In this document: positions 20,739-34,100 of the stretch, in pieces
Layout of the letters: the number at the start of each line of letters is the position of its first letter
Numbering within the stretch: the stretch's first letter is position 1
From: Halichondria panicea
Taxonomy: Eukaryota; Porifera; Demospongiae; Suberitida; Halichondriidae
Assembly: GCF_963675165.1 (NCBI RefSeq)
Contig: NC_087377.1
Coordinates: 7,767,122-7,831,121, forward strand
Direction: 5' to 3'
DNA length: 64,000 bases
The notes under the pieces: generated by a model
The model's input: only the letters and a program-made list of their open reading frames with translations
Told to the model about the DNA's origin: nothing
The model's database searches: none
Translations under genes and position numbers: made by a program

Positions 20739-20901
20739 AATTATGCATGCAACATACATATGCACGTTATAATAATAATGCATGCAACAAGCATAATTAT
20801 AAACATTAGTATTATGCTGCATGGGATGTCAATAATTATGACCTCAGCATACTTATATTATACACTTATACCCAATGCATGCATGCATGCATGTCCATAT
20901 A

Positions 20902-21775
20902 CAGAGGAGTAGGAAGATGTTTTTGTAAGGGGGTGCTGATGTGGCTGGAGGCTACTGAAAAATCTGGGGGTCCGGGGGCTTGCCCCCGGAAAATTTTGGC
21001 ATTCTACATTCCCGGAGATAAATTCTGAGCAAATTTGGTATAAATTATCAGTATCAAAATTTGCCCAAATAATTAATTCTACGTGAGTTTACCTGGATAA
21101 ATTGTTCTGCTATTATAGAGTGGGTATGAATATACAATAAGGTTCATGTTCATCATCAGGTTCATGTTCATGTGCAATGTGCTTGCTCGAGATATCTACG
21201 ATGTGGTTCATCTAGCTGACCTTTGTACTGTGTACGTAACTATGCTTGTTTGAGCCCTTTCTCGGTATAGACAAATAGTTAGATAAGTGATACTAGACAG
21301 GCTAGATCTAAATAGAAACAGGTTCTATTCCGCTATATGCAATTGAAATACTGTAGCTAAACTATAGCAAGCGTTCATGCAAATTGACTTCACTATTGCT
21401 GTGCCAACAATTCTTAGATAGAGAGCAAAGTGAGTACAAAATGGCTGCAGGAGCACAAAGTACAGTGATGGAGGCCCTGGGTGGGGCTCACATAAACAAA
21501 GAGAGGAAATGTTAAACAATAGTGAGGCTAAATACTAGAGTCCAAAAGTACAACTTAACAGCAGCAAATTATGGTTTGAATTGTAGTAAATATTACGTAA
21601 TAAAGTATAACATGTATGCACCAACAATGCTAGTATAGCTAGCTAGCTAGCTAGCTAGCTCTAGCTCGACTACTAGCTAGCTAGCTATTCTGAACTTCAT
21701 GGAGCAAGTAGGTAAGGTAGCATGAGATAAGGGGGTGCTCCAGCACCCTGAGCACCCGTGCTTCCTACGCCACTG
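20902..21775. mobile_element. Non-autonomous element related to the 6209-7108 type
   Basis: Left AGGAGTAGGAAGATG..AAGGGGGTGCTG and right GGGGGTGCTCCAGCACC..CTTCCTACGCCACTG are inverted. Inside lies GGGGGTCCGGGGGCTTGCC. It includes GCTAGCTA runs at about 21630-21690. Confidence 0.55.
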
Positions 21776-22192
21776 ATATAATAATGATTGATAGACTGAT
21801 TGGTACACACAACATTAATTATTGAGATGACTCCTCCACAAGACTCCAATTTGAGATTATAGGCGTGACATCTTGATTGTGCACGCGCAGTAAAAATATA
21901 AGCCCACTCCACGTGTACCGACACGTGTAGAGTGGGCTTCTAAACATAATCTGCCCTGTTGGCTACTCTCCAAATCTGGAGGCGAGAAAGATAAAGAAGA
22001 AATACCGACAGTGTATCAGACTCTGAGCTAGCTATAGCTAGCTATACGCATGGCTGACAAGATTACTTGCGCCAACAATTATAAATTTTATTGTGCTAGT
22101 CTTATTCTATATAATGAGCACTTGCACTTTAACCCAATGACCACAATAATCTAGACTCCACCCTTTCCGCCTACAAAATTACAGCTCGTATA

Positions 22193-22975
22193 ATCAGAGA
22201 TACAAAAGAAAGGGGATTGGAAACGACCGCCCACGCCCTATGTAAAAGGACTGACATCCGGTGAAGCACTCTGTGTAATTATTGCGCTCGCAAATAATTA
22301 CATGGAGGACTGCGCTACGGTTTTGTATCCCTGGTTTCTAGCTCTCCTATCCACTAGAGATCACTCAGGGCCTGGGAGATACTTGAGAGAAGTAAGCTTA
22401 TACCACTGACAAGCTCTAAGTCCGTTGTCTTTACTCTGCTTCCAATTTTTTTGAGTTTAGCTTGAATTACTCTATGTCAACTTTTCTCTGTCCCTCCTAT
22501 GAAGTCAAAACAGCAAAGGACATTGCTTGACTTGGTTATTATGTATCTAAGTGCTACATAGAATGGCTTTATGCTATAAATAAGCTGTACTGTTCATAAA
22601 CGTTTGCAGTATAGTCCTTTAAACTGCTTTAGTATACTTTTAGACACATCACGGGCCTGTCCCTCCTACGACTTCATAGTAAAGGCTATTTCTTCTTGCA
22701 TAGCATTTATTTGTCTAGTAATAGTGGCTGCGTTGCTTAGTCGACTTTTTAGAGCTAAATTCTCTTTACTTTTTAGAAAAATCAACATTAAAAATTATCA
22801 ATTTCACTGTTTCTATGTACAGCACATTGTAGAGCAGTCAAGACAGGTAATGAGCATGCTGACTATAAATATAATCCTGTGTAGTTTTAGCCACGCCCTA
22901 TAACGCGGAATGCTTCACGCAAAAATTTCGTAAAAATTTCGTTTCCAATCCCCTTTCTTTTGTATCTCTGGTATA
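22193..22975. mobile_element. 783-bp MITE with AGAGATACAAAAGAAAGGGG ends
   Basis: The ends AGAGATACAAAAGAAAGGGG and CCCCTTTCTTTTGTATCTCT are exact inverted repeats, followed inward by ATTGGAAACGA/TCGTTTCCAAT. The open frame at 22604-22903 lies inside and shows no domain. It is treated as element interior. Confidence 0.75.
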
Positions 22976-25085
22976 ATGTGTAAGTATACGTGCATGCATG
23001 CACATGCACATGCCATTATAATTGTGTAACGTGCATGTATATATATACATGTTGACATGCATGCATATCTCTTTCCTTGGCAATCTGTTGTAGAAATTAC
23101 AACAACGGTAACGAATCGTTATGATGAATTAGATGAAGTTGTATGTGAGCTCCTCCCTGACAAACAAACAAACTGTAGTCTAGGTAACGGCCTTATCAGT
23201 CAAGTAGGCTAAAAATCTGTGTCCTTTGATGTAAGCTTTGATGTCTCTTTGTGCATATGTAGTTATAAAAAAAAAAAAAAGAAACCTTTGTCTAGCTAGG
23301 AAGAGTAGCAGCAGTAGTAGTAGGAAGAGTAGCAGTAGTAGTAGCAGTGCAAGCAGGACTAGACTAGATTAAAAAGTTGGTGGAACGAATAACTGACCGT
23401 TTGGACGTCACCTGGCTGCCAGACTTTCATCTGGACTCTTCCCCCTGAGTAGTTGGCCTTTCTCTAAGCCACAAAACTGAGCAAGAAGCTGAAGAAGCAG
23501 CTAGACAGAGACATGTACCTAGCCTTGAGAATTGGGAGGCGTGGCTCAACTAGTTAGCCCAGCCCAGAGGAATTGTTACCGTGGGTACTGAACAACCGTA
23601 GAAGTAGGGCTACCCCTGGCTTTACTGAATTAACTAGCTGTGTCTGCTGTCTAGTTGGACCAGATTTAGCTAGATAATGGGGTAGAGAATAGTTGAGCGG
23701 TGCTGTGTGTAGCTTGAACTGTACTGGCTGGCAAGAATCTAGTAAGCACCCTATGCACTGATAACTCGTCAGAATGGAGGGTATGTTCTAGGGATCTGGA
23801 CAGCTGTACATCCAAAGGAGCCAGGGAGTGCCAATCATCTTCTCCCAGTCTCTGACACGCTAAACAAAAGGAGCTAGAACTGGGAGTCCCAGCTAGAATT
23901 GCTAGCCGGATCTAGACTAATAGAATGACATGGAGGCGTGGTGAGGCGGGATCCACACTAATTGATCGACCTAAAGACGCTCCTGTTCCAGATTTCACGA
24001 ATGGCAAGGAAAGGGATATTATAACGTGCATATAATATATGCATGTTGACATGCATATATTGTATGTGCATATGCATGTTGACATGCATATTGTAATGTG
24101 CATTATATGAATGCACGCGTGTGTACATTGTCATAGTCATTTTGACACAGATAACACCCCATAATCCTCGACCTCGACCACATCCTACCCTCTCTCAACA
24201 AAACAAAGGCATGCATCTAGGAAGATATGAATTCAACCGTAAGACACTTAGTAACCTCACTTGTCACTGAAAACAATGTATGTGGCTTCGATTTACGCCG
24301 CAATTAAAGGGCCTGTAATCGAGGCTACGATCTGTAAGTAGGATTGTGCCGTATGACGTCAGAGGAGGGTTGACAGGGTCAAAGGTCACTAATGAATCAT
24401 TACGTGAGCTTATGTTTGTGCAGTAAATTTGTAAGTGTGACTGCACATCTCGCCCTGATTCTTGTGATAAAGTAGCCCCTTCATGTTACTGCTGCTGCAA
24501 ATTAGTTAACTTTTAGCTACTCGCCCTTGGACCAGAGAAATCTTGCAGTGCCTAAAAGGGGTGACCTCTCACAAAGGTCGTAGTTCTGTCATGTCAAACT
24601 GACCTCTGACCTTTATAAAGTAGGAGCTACCGTGCTGTAGAGTGAATGTATAGCTCAGCTATATCATCATCTAAGTATACTCTTGTTTCCAGAATGAAAA
24701 GGTGGCCTGCTGGCTAGAAAAGAGCTTGATAAAAGTAGGTTCAAGGTTCAAGTATTTAATAAAGACTACGTCATTATTAACTTTTTGGCTTTGTGACCAA
24801 CCTCCTCTGGTATGACGTAATGCGTTTCCAATCTCTCTCTGTCACGTCTATGCTAGATCTTACTCCCATGAGAGCAGAGCTAGCTAGCTCTCTGGGGTCG
24901 ATCAGAGATCCTATACCGAGTACCTATATACCTAGGTAGACTACTAGGTACGTACCGATCGAAGTCTTCTGTTAAATGAACAGTGAAGTTATAGTTACAA
25001 TTATCATCTAGCTATCAGGTTGGTTTACACATGCACACATTAATTTTTTACTGTTAATATTTTATACAGGTGTAAATCTAGTGTA
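22976..25085. other. Intergenic region upstream of receptor B
   Basis: It holds a poly(A) run at about 23267-23280, an AGTAGCAGTAGT-type simple repeat at 23296-23352, and CATGTTGACATGCATAT repeats at about 24030-24090. A small TAGCCTC-like fragment lies at 24283-24328. No gene was seen. The receptor B promoter must lie at the right end, but no TATA-like motif is convincing. Confidence 0.5.
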
Positions 25086-25149
25086 ATGAGACTGGTGACA
25101 CTCCTGAAAGCTGTAACATTGTTACTATCACATGCTGTTGTATTGACAA
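25086..25149 (+). CDS. Signal-peptide exon of receptor B
   Basis: ATG opens a classic signal peptide: n-region MR, hydrophobic core LLKAVTLLLSHAVV. The donor GTGAGT follows in phase 1. Receptor A has the homologous exon at 12476-12383, with an 11-codon longer N-terminus. Confidence 0.75.
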
Positions 25150-28100
25150 GTGAGTAAGTCAGTATTGTATTACCGTACAGCGGGTAATTTTTTCGTGGGG
25201 TAAATTCGTTATTTTCGTGTAGCGCGAGCGACTGGCCAACTGCCTATCAGTCACTCGTCTCAGCGGAAGTGTATAGATCATATGACACTACCAAACATGA
25301 ATATTATTATAGATAATGTGATTAAATTTTAGTATGAGATTTAGCTACTATGGAATCCCCTGAAGTGTAAGTGCGGCAGGGCTAATATGACATTGAGCAA
25401 TCTGATAGGCTGCAATGCTTATTGCAGCTGAGACGAGTGACTGATAGGCAGTTTGCCAGTCTAATTTTCGTGGGCAAGCTGACCTCCACGAAATTTTAAC
25501 GTAGGCGTGGCTTACTGGATGCAGTGCGGGCAACAAAATTTTTACTCACCGAAACCACCGTTTCCAGATAATTTTTACCCACGAAAAAATTACCTGCTCA
25601 TCTATAATCGACACAATGAATGTTCAGACACTCATTCTAAGGAAACAAGCAGTGATAAAAAATGTTCTTTTGCACTATCTGATCAAGCATGTGTTACTAT
25701 GAATGTATGCAAGGGGATATGCTGAGAGTCACATAGTAATTATGTAAGGACAATAACTAAACAATAAAACCCCCAAAGTTGGAGTTGCAAACGCTTGTAT
25801 GTCCATGCAGCAATTATTTCTGCTTAGCCACTCGCGTATCAATGATCAGACAGCAAATGGGGTCTAATGTTATTGGCATCTCATGTACATGAGTGTACAA
25901 CTACTAAAAAACCTTTGACCTTTGGCCCCATTGCACGTGGGATGCTAAGAACATTTGACCTTTGACCCCATTTGCTGTCTTCAGCGTCATAACATCGTTT
26001 TTATATGGACACTCTCTCTCAATTATTAATTTTGTTGTATTGCTTTTTCGACATTCTAACCATCGAGACTGCTTAATGTTGTACATGCCATTGTGAATGC
26101 AATTTTACTGTGTTTGACTAATCTGTATAGTTACATGCATGTAGCATGCAAATTTACAGTGCAACCAGTATCAGTGGTGCAGGCCCAAAGGATAGATGCA
26201 GTGTTTGAGTGTCGGTATCCTGAAGCACAAAATCACAACTGGGGGCTCAATAAAGAGTTTCCCACTGAGAATAATTACCCACCTGATGTGACTCTTACCC
26301 GATCGTCTGGTGATACCCCGGCAACGCTGACCATCCCAGCCACAGCACACTACAACAACACTGTTGTCCAATGTGAAGCAGTGGTTAGAGACGGACGAGG
26401 ATTCATATCCGAATTGTCAGTAAATGCTAGCTTGCAAGTGCAAGGTAGGTTATTGTGTATTGCTGTGCCTGTATTATTAAGTACTAACCGTGACACACAA
26501 ATGTACTCAGGACCTCTTCCTGCTGTCGCTGACCTGACTGTGAACAACATTGCTAGGAACTGTTCACAACTCAACGTCACATGGGTTGCTCCCTTCTCCC
26601 TGAACTTGACCACTGCTGAACCAGACATACAGTACTGTGTGGATGTGTATAACATCGCTTTTAAGAGAGAGGATAATCTTCTGCAGTCTGAATGTAACAT
26701 CACTACCACACAATATCTGTTTGATGTACCCTATCCTGTGGGTACTTATAGCTTTTCTGTGACACCACGAAGCAACATTGATGGCAGCTTGAATGGAATC
26801 ACCAGTACAGGACAGTTTAGTTATGGTAACGTTAATTTTTGTTGTTCTTAATATGTACTACATTGTGCAACAGAACCACAAGCAATACCCATTGATGAGG
26901 TTAATTTCACTACTAACACGGAATTGAGCCCTCTGCGAGTGACATTTCCTGAAAGTGTGAGTTGAACTATATACGTCTTTTTTTTTGGTGATAATGTAAA
27001 CCCATTTGCAGCTAATTCATGAGTGTCGAGCACCAGATAGCTATTCCATTCAAATTCAGTACATTGACCGAGAAGGTTTTGATCTTTGTATCTGCTCCAC
27101 TGATCAGACAACTGAAGTTTGTGGAAATACACAGATGATTGTACTTGATCTTAACTGTAGTAGCTGTAATATTGAACGCCATCGACGATGTAATTTGACT
27201 GTACTGGCTGAAATTAATATTAATCCCCAAAACACACCATCAGCTATGACCATGAATATAAGTACGTACATGACTTGTAGTAACCCATCCAATGGCATTT
27301 TTGTGAATATTTTCTTAGGTACTCATGATGTGTATAAAGTGACCGACTTAACTATGAAGGAAAATAAAGTTTCAATCACTGTCGACTACCTTCCACAGTC
27401 TACTGAGAAGGGTTTTGTTGCCATTGTGTACTCTGTTGACTCCCCTTATGATTTACACTATCAAGTTGTGTACGGGGGAAATACATCATCCACTGTTGGT
27501 AACCTTGCTGATCGTGTTTATAAGTTGGCTGTATTTGATTTGAATGATGTTATGACACCTGAGAGAAAACTAGTATTTCCGGCTGTTGTACCAAATACAA
27601 TACTGAATAACACTCGATATGGTACCACTGAATCCAGTGCAGGTACAGTTTCCATGAGTGTATGTGATGCAAAACTTGTAAATTCTAGCTGTATATACCA
27701 CCCAATCCAGGAGGAGAGGATGTGAATGCTACTGAATTCAACGGAAAGATTTGCATCAGTTGCAGCTCTAGTTGTGTGGGGATCATCCACTCCCAGTATG
27801 GGTTTGACCAAGGCAACATCACATTGATTCCACGTACTGTCACTGACTCTGACCAAAACTGCACTGAAAGCATGCCTCAGGGAATCTACTTTGCTGCCAT
27901 ATTCAAACGATGGTCTAATACACTTCATGAAGTGCCATACAAAACCGTGATTCCCATTGGCTTGCCCACTTCTACTACTACCGCAGGTATGCCACTATCA
28001 GATTTGTTTAAATCTCATGCATTGTACTGTCTCCTTTGCAGACACTCGTACAGATGCTCATACTCAAGCAACCCCTGATGTAGATAACACAGCGATAGTA

Positions 28101-31100
28101 GGTAAGCAAACTAATTAGTGAGTTAGTCTGAGTCTATCATGTACATTGTCTACCAAACACAAACCTTACAGGAGGAGTTTCTGTTGCTGCTCTTTTGATT
28201 CTGATTTTGATTGTGATTTTGATTGTGTTTGTTTGTTGGAGATGGAAGATGCAAAAGAAACGTACTTTGGTATTGGATACCATCCTCCTTGAGAACGAGT
28301 ACGATAGTGCTCCCCCTCTAAATGTAAGTGCACTGTATTTCATAACTGCTAGTATTTACATCGATACACCCTTGTTAATATAGAGAGAATATTCAGCTGC
28401 TGGTGTGATTATTATGTTAATCAGATATTTGTACTCTTAATTATGTCATATTTAAAGACCTCCTCCAATTCCTACATATCAGTGTGAGAATGTTGAGCTG
28501 ATGTTACTGACCAGAATAACAGAGCCAGTGACCTGTTACGCAGCTACCTCAAAACCGTTCAAACAGGTACATGTACATGTACAATATACAGTTCATGCAC
28601 AGTACTCTTCTAAGTTGTTATTACGACACCGTGATAATTGTGCTTATGAACAGGATATGGACACAAGCTCAGTTTTGAGCTCCACCCTCTCTAGCCCTGA
28701 CCATGTACCCATATCTGACAATTGTGATGACTACAATGTGTCCACTCTGGAGAGGAGTAACCATGACACCGCACCTAAGCATTCAGCCAACAACAGAGTC
28801 ACACAAGCTACGGAAGCTAGTGAGAATGAACAAGTTGCTTCTGTACACATGGAAGGTGGCACATCCAGTGTGGAAAACCCCATTCAACAGGTACATGTAC
28901 ATTGTGACAGTGTATCAGTAGAGAAAATCATTTAATGTTTTGCTACCTTGAATCCCACAGTCGTAGGTGTGGCTTCCGGTCACATGCATGCCTACCGCAC
29001 ATGCGCATCCATGAGCATCCTGGTTTCACGTGCTAAAGTACAGCCGCTGTCAGCGAGCCACAGACAAAATAATTGGCTGCTCAAATCTTATGTCTGACTG
29101 ATTGTGACATCTGCTTAGACCGGCACTGCCAAAAGATAGTAATATCCTCGCCTAGGATATATGACGCATTCCTAGATCGCAGTCATTTACTGCAATCTGT
29201 ATGACCATAGTTAGAGGGGACTACCAGTTCTGAAACAGCTATTGGCATACCACAGAATGGATTTATGGGAGATGAGGTTTGTAATCTTTACACAAAAATA
29301 GATTGGTAAATTGCTGTCATTGTTTATGATAGTCATTGTATACGCGCACGTTCTTGGAAGGCATGTGCATTGAACGTGTAGTGCATGAACATTGCCCAAT
29401 GAATAGTCGTAGTACAAGACACCATTACATACGACGTGGGCGGATAATTATTGCTCAATCAAAGGCTAATTGCTTGAGCTGCAGGTGGCCCAACGTCTGA
29501 GTGTGTTTGTCTGTAATAACATAATACTTTCAGTGTCTATGCTAGCCAAGGTACTAGCAACGGTCAATCGTGCTGTTCACTAGTGAAGGTCAATTGTTCT
29601 TTTATGAACTCTCTGGACCACCGTAGTAAATTGTATTCATTCAGCATTGTAATTGGAGCTGTACTTTCGCTGCACTTTCAGTATGACATGTAGATTGATC
29701 GTGTTGTGCATCCGCATCAATGAATATGATCGTAGTACAAATTTATTATGTATAGTACATGCATGTACCGTACATGTATAGTGAGTTATTTTCGAGGCAC
29801 TACGTTTTTGCGGATTGCCCAAACAAAACATTTTGAGGATTTTATTTTCGAGGATAGAGGTTCAAATGACCACACCCCTACAGTAGAGAGGTTTCAATAC
29901 CGGAAGTAAACCAATTTTTGAGGCACTAAATTTTCGTGTTTCTGGATCAATCCTCGAAAACCTCGAAAATTGCGTGCCTCGAAAGTAACCAGCTATTATG
30001 GTTATAATGTGTATAATTACCAATGTCTGGGTGTTTAATGTTGTCTATAATAACTGTACACATACATTGTAATGGTTTTCAGTGTGTACTTACTTGTATT
30101 GACCCCCTTTCCCAGCCACATGATCAATCTATGGAGTCAACACCCAAAGATCCGGTGTATGATGTAGCTAAGCAAGGCCTTGCTAAGTCATCACCCACAC
30201 CAGATAAAAACAAAACTGAAATCACAGTAAGTTCATGTTAGTAAATATTAAGACTATGGTTATACAAACTGTGTTTCAATTTTATCTATATAATTTATAT
30301 CTATACAGGTTGTATACGCTGATTTGGACGTGAATCCCAAAGCCGATAGTACTCCTCCAATGCAACATTCTGTTATGCATGGTGTAAACGATGAGTCCTC
30401 TCTAGCTCCGAGAACTGTTGAAGATATCCTGCACGATATGATCCTGTACTACTTCACCCTCGGTCCTCACTCCTGGGAAGACATTGTCCAGGCTCTGTGG
30501 GAGATTGGGGAGATAGCGGTGGCAAAAAAAATCATCAGGAGTGGAAAGTATACAGGTACATGTATGTTCTTATAATCTCGGGCCAATTTGAACCACTCTG
30601 ATGAAAAGTACATGAGCAATTTCCTCCCAAATGTGTGTCACCTCTGATCATACATGTATACATCATTTTATCTTCTGCTACAGTAGAGCTTCCGGTCACC
30701 TCTCCAACTGAGACCCCACCACCTTTGCCACCAAGGAATGGTTAGTAAATACATGTATCAGCATTGTCTGGCTCATACTTTACTTCGTGCGTTTTCAGAC
30801 ACTGCTAAAGCTGCAAGTCATCAAACAGAGGCAGGTGACGACTGGAAAGATCACAGTGTGCAAGCAGGGAGTGACACTCTAAATACTGAGGAACATCAGG
30901 TAACACAGGCGCTTACTGTATTGTGTTAATTATGCCTCAGTGCGCATGCGCAAGCGAAGTATACGGTAGTGTGTTTGTGTGTGCGTGCGTGCGTGCGTGC
31001 GTGCGTGCGTGGTCAGGCTGCTACAGCTTGGATTTTAATTCGTTGATTTGCAAAATAATGCTTTGTTCTCAAGTTATGCCTAGTTTTTTACTTACTTGGA

Positions 31101-34100
31101 ATGCCATTGCAGCCTTTCAGAAGAGTGCATAGCAAAACTTGTTCACCGAGTGTTGCTACTCTACTTAGTAGTTAGCTATGCGCTAGAATGCTAGCTATTG
31201 TAGCTGCAATTTAGAGTGAGAAGAGAGCTGCAAGGCTCTGCTGACTTGCCGCCATTAATTTTAGACTTGAACTTTTGGCATCGATCGTTTATAGCAACAA
31301 TAATAATCGATCATTACCCAATCTTTGAGTTCTTGTGATGCATTCCTGCATGCAGCAAAACAAAAATGTTCATCCGTACATAAGCTATTATGTTATGTAG
31401 CTTTGGCATCTCCACCGAGGCATCAGCGCTTTCATTGTTTCAGCAATGTGAAATTCTTCTTACTGTTTACTTCTCTGCGCAGTTAAGGCCTGGGTCAGGC
31501 ACTGATAAGATTATTGCCAACATTTTATGTAGATCATGTAGATCGTGTAGTGTTAATGAGATTCATAATGTTTATTAATGTTATTCATTGCATGTGACGT
31601 CATAAGGTCAATGTATTTGCTTAGCTAGCTGCTAGAACTATTATAGATTATCTTTGGCAACAAATACGGCGGACTTAAACAAGGTAAGAGTAGCTGTTTA
31701 GGCCCTCAAAAGATAGATTATGTTGTTATGATTATGTTTCCTTGATGGGAAGTAAAAATGTCCAAACTTTCTTAGCTATGCTAGCTTCTTTAGCTCTGAC
31801 AGCCACCCTAGAGGTAGGCTATTTTGTGTATCTCAAGAATACAATAACTCCTATTCTTCCCATCAAGGATACTAGTACCTAGCTATGAGATGTTCATCTA
31901 GCCTTGTTTTTGAAGCTTGATCTTGGCATCTTCAACGCCGTATTTGCACTTTTCTTTCTGAAAGTGGCATGACGTCACCACCATTTATGGGACTAATTAG
32001 CATAATTGAATTAAGCTAATTAGTTTTTTGGAAAAAGAAAACATTGAGCTTCATTTTGGATCATTTTGATGCAGCATACACTGTATATTGCAAATAATAC
32101 AGCAGTATGAACATAGTGTAATTTTGGTATTGAAATCTGGACCCGGGCCTTAAGTGCGCAGAGTTATTCCCCCCTCCCTCCCAGCCTGTCCCTAGTCGTA
32201 GCAAACATACTAAACCACGTGAGGAATCTACCAGCTCTGAAACACCACCGAGTGGAAGTATGCCAGATAAGGTTTGTTTGATATGTTATTGTAGGCAACA
32301 CAAGTGGACTGTAAATGTATTCATCCAACATTGTAAATATAATAGCAGGAGCCCATAAATAAGAGAAGGGAGCGGCTGCTTCAACGTATACTCGGGATCA
32401 TGTTTCATAATTGCCGGTGAAACCACACTTCCTTGTATGGAAGCGACTAAGTGCTTGTAAATCGCAACCCTGTATTGCGTATAACACGTGTAGGGATTCA
32501 ACCAACTGCATAATAATATGGAAATGCGGTCATAACCACTTACGAAACGTGATCTCCGTAGTCAGCCGTTCCTTCTCATATTTAGATAATAGTCATTGGA
32601 GCACGTTCAGTATGACATGTGCATTGATCGTATTGCGCATGAGCAACAATGATTATGGTTGTAGTACAAAGAGGTCATCGTACAAGCTAAATAAACAATA
32701 CATTGCCCGATGTCTGGGTGCTTTGTCTATAATAACTGTACACATAATGGCTTCCAGTGTGTAATACATTAACCCCTTTTCCCCAGTCACATGATCAATC
32801 TGTGGAGCCGGCACCCAAAGATCCAGTGTATGATGTAGTCAAAAAACACCTTGCCAACTCAACACCCACACAGAACAACAACAAAACTGAAACCCCAGTA
32901 AGTTTATGTTAGTAAACATTGAGACCATGGTTATACAAACTGTATGCCTTTCTTGGTTATCATCAACTCTTTATTTGTATAATAATCTTTACAGGTTGTA
33001 TACGCTGATTTGGACGTGAAGCCCAAAGCCGATAGTACTCCTCCAATGCAACATCCTGTTGTGTATGGTTTAATCGATGAGTCCTCTCTAGCTTCGAGGA
33101 CTGTTGAGAATAACACACCATGTAAGTTATGTGCGTGCACAAGTTGTGTTTATACCCACAGTGACACAAATAAACACATTTTCTTATGTTCATGACATAC
33201 TTTCTTATTGAAACATAATGCTAACCGCTCATGAATAAGTTTGCAGTCTTTGACAGGTTGCAATTATCGACCCCTTTCATAGCCTCCTTCACCGGCCTTC
33301 ATAGAAAAGAAGGCCTGCTATCGACTGCTTGCACACGCGCAAAAATTATTGGATATTTTTTCCTGTAAAATTTCCTATAATACTGAATTCATCAGAGAAA
33401 AATATACTAAAAGTCATACACCTAGCTATAGTTATAGCTACATGTAGCTAGCTAGACAGAGTTGTGTAGGTTTGTTGTACAGTTATTTTCTTCTGATAGA
33501 ATCAGTAGCAGTAGTATAGTAGACTTTCACCAAAGTTAGTGTTAAATGGGCGTGGCCTGTCCATATAGGCTCTCGGCAGCTTTCACTCCGTTCAGGCGAT
33601 CGTCACCCACACTGTTGCAGGCTGTGAGTCTTTTGTTAACATAGCGGGCTAAGGGTAGCTATCAGAGAATGCTATCCAATGGGCTAGAAACCTTCAATCG
33701 AAGTTTCTATCTACTTCTTTCCAATCCACTTACGTTCGTTGTGATGTCATTATTAATTTTTACTGAGCATGTACGATGATATCCAAAGCCCCCCGGATAC
33801 CGGGGGGATATTAGCGCATGCGCAAGCAGTCGATACCATGGCCTACTTCCCTAAGTAAAGTGCGGCCTGGGATCGAGGCTACCCCTTTCATGGCTGCAAT
33901 TGATGCATGTACACGTACATTATTAATTATCAATGTGGTATGAAAATTCAACTACTGATTATGCGAACAAGATGTGTACATATTGAATGAAAACATTTTC
34001 TCCCGTCTAAGGCCCTCTCCCTTCACTACCACCCCGTCCAACTACTGAGTCTGTCCTTGCTGAATACATTGCTATTAAGCGGGAGCCTTTAGGAGAAGCT

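Noticed and set aside
22604-22903. 99-codon hydrophobic frame
   Set aside because: Interior of a MITE with exact terminal repeats; no family resemblance.
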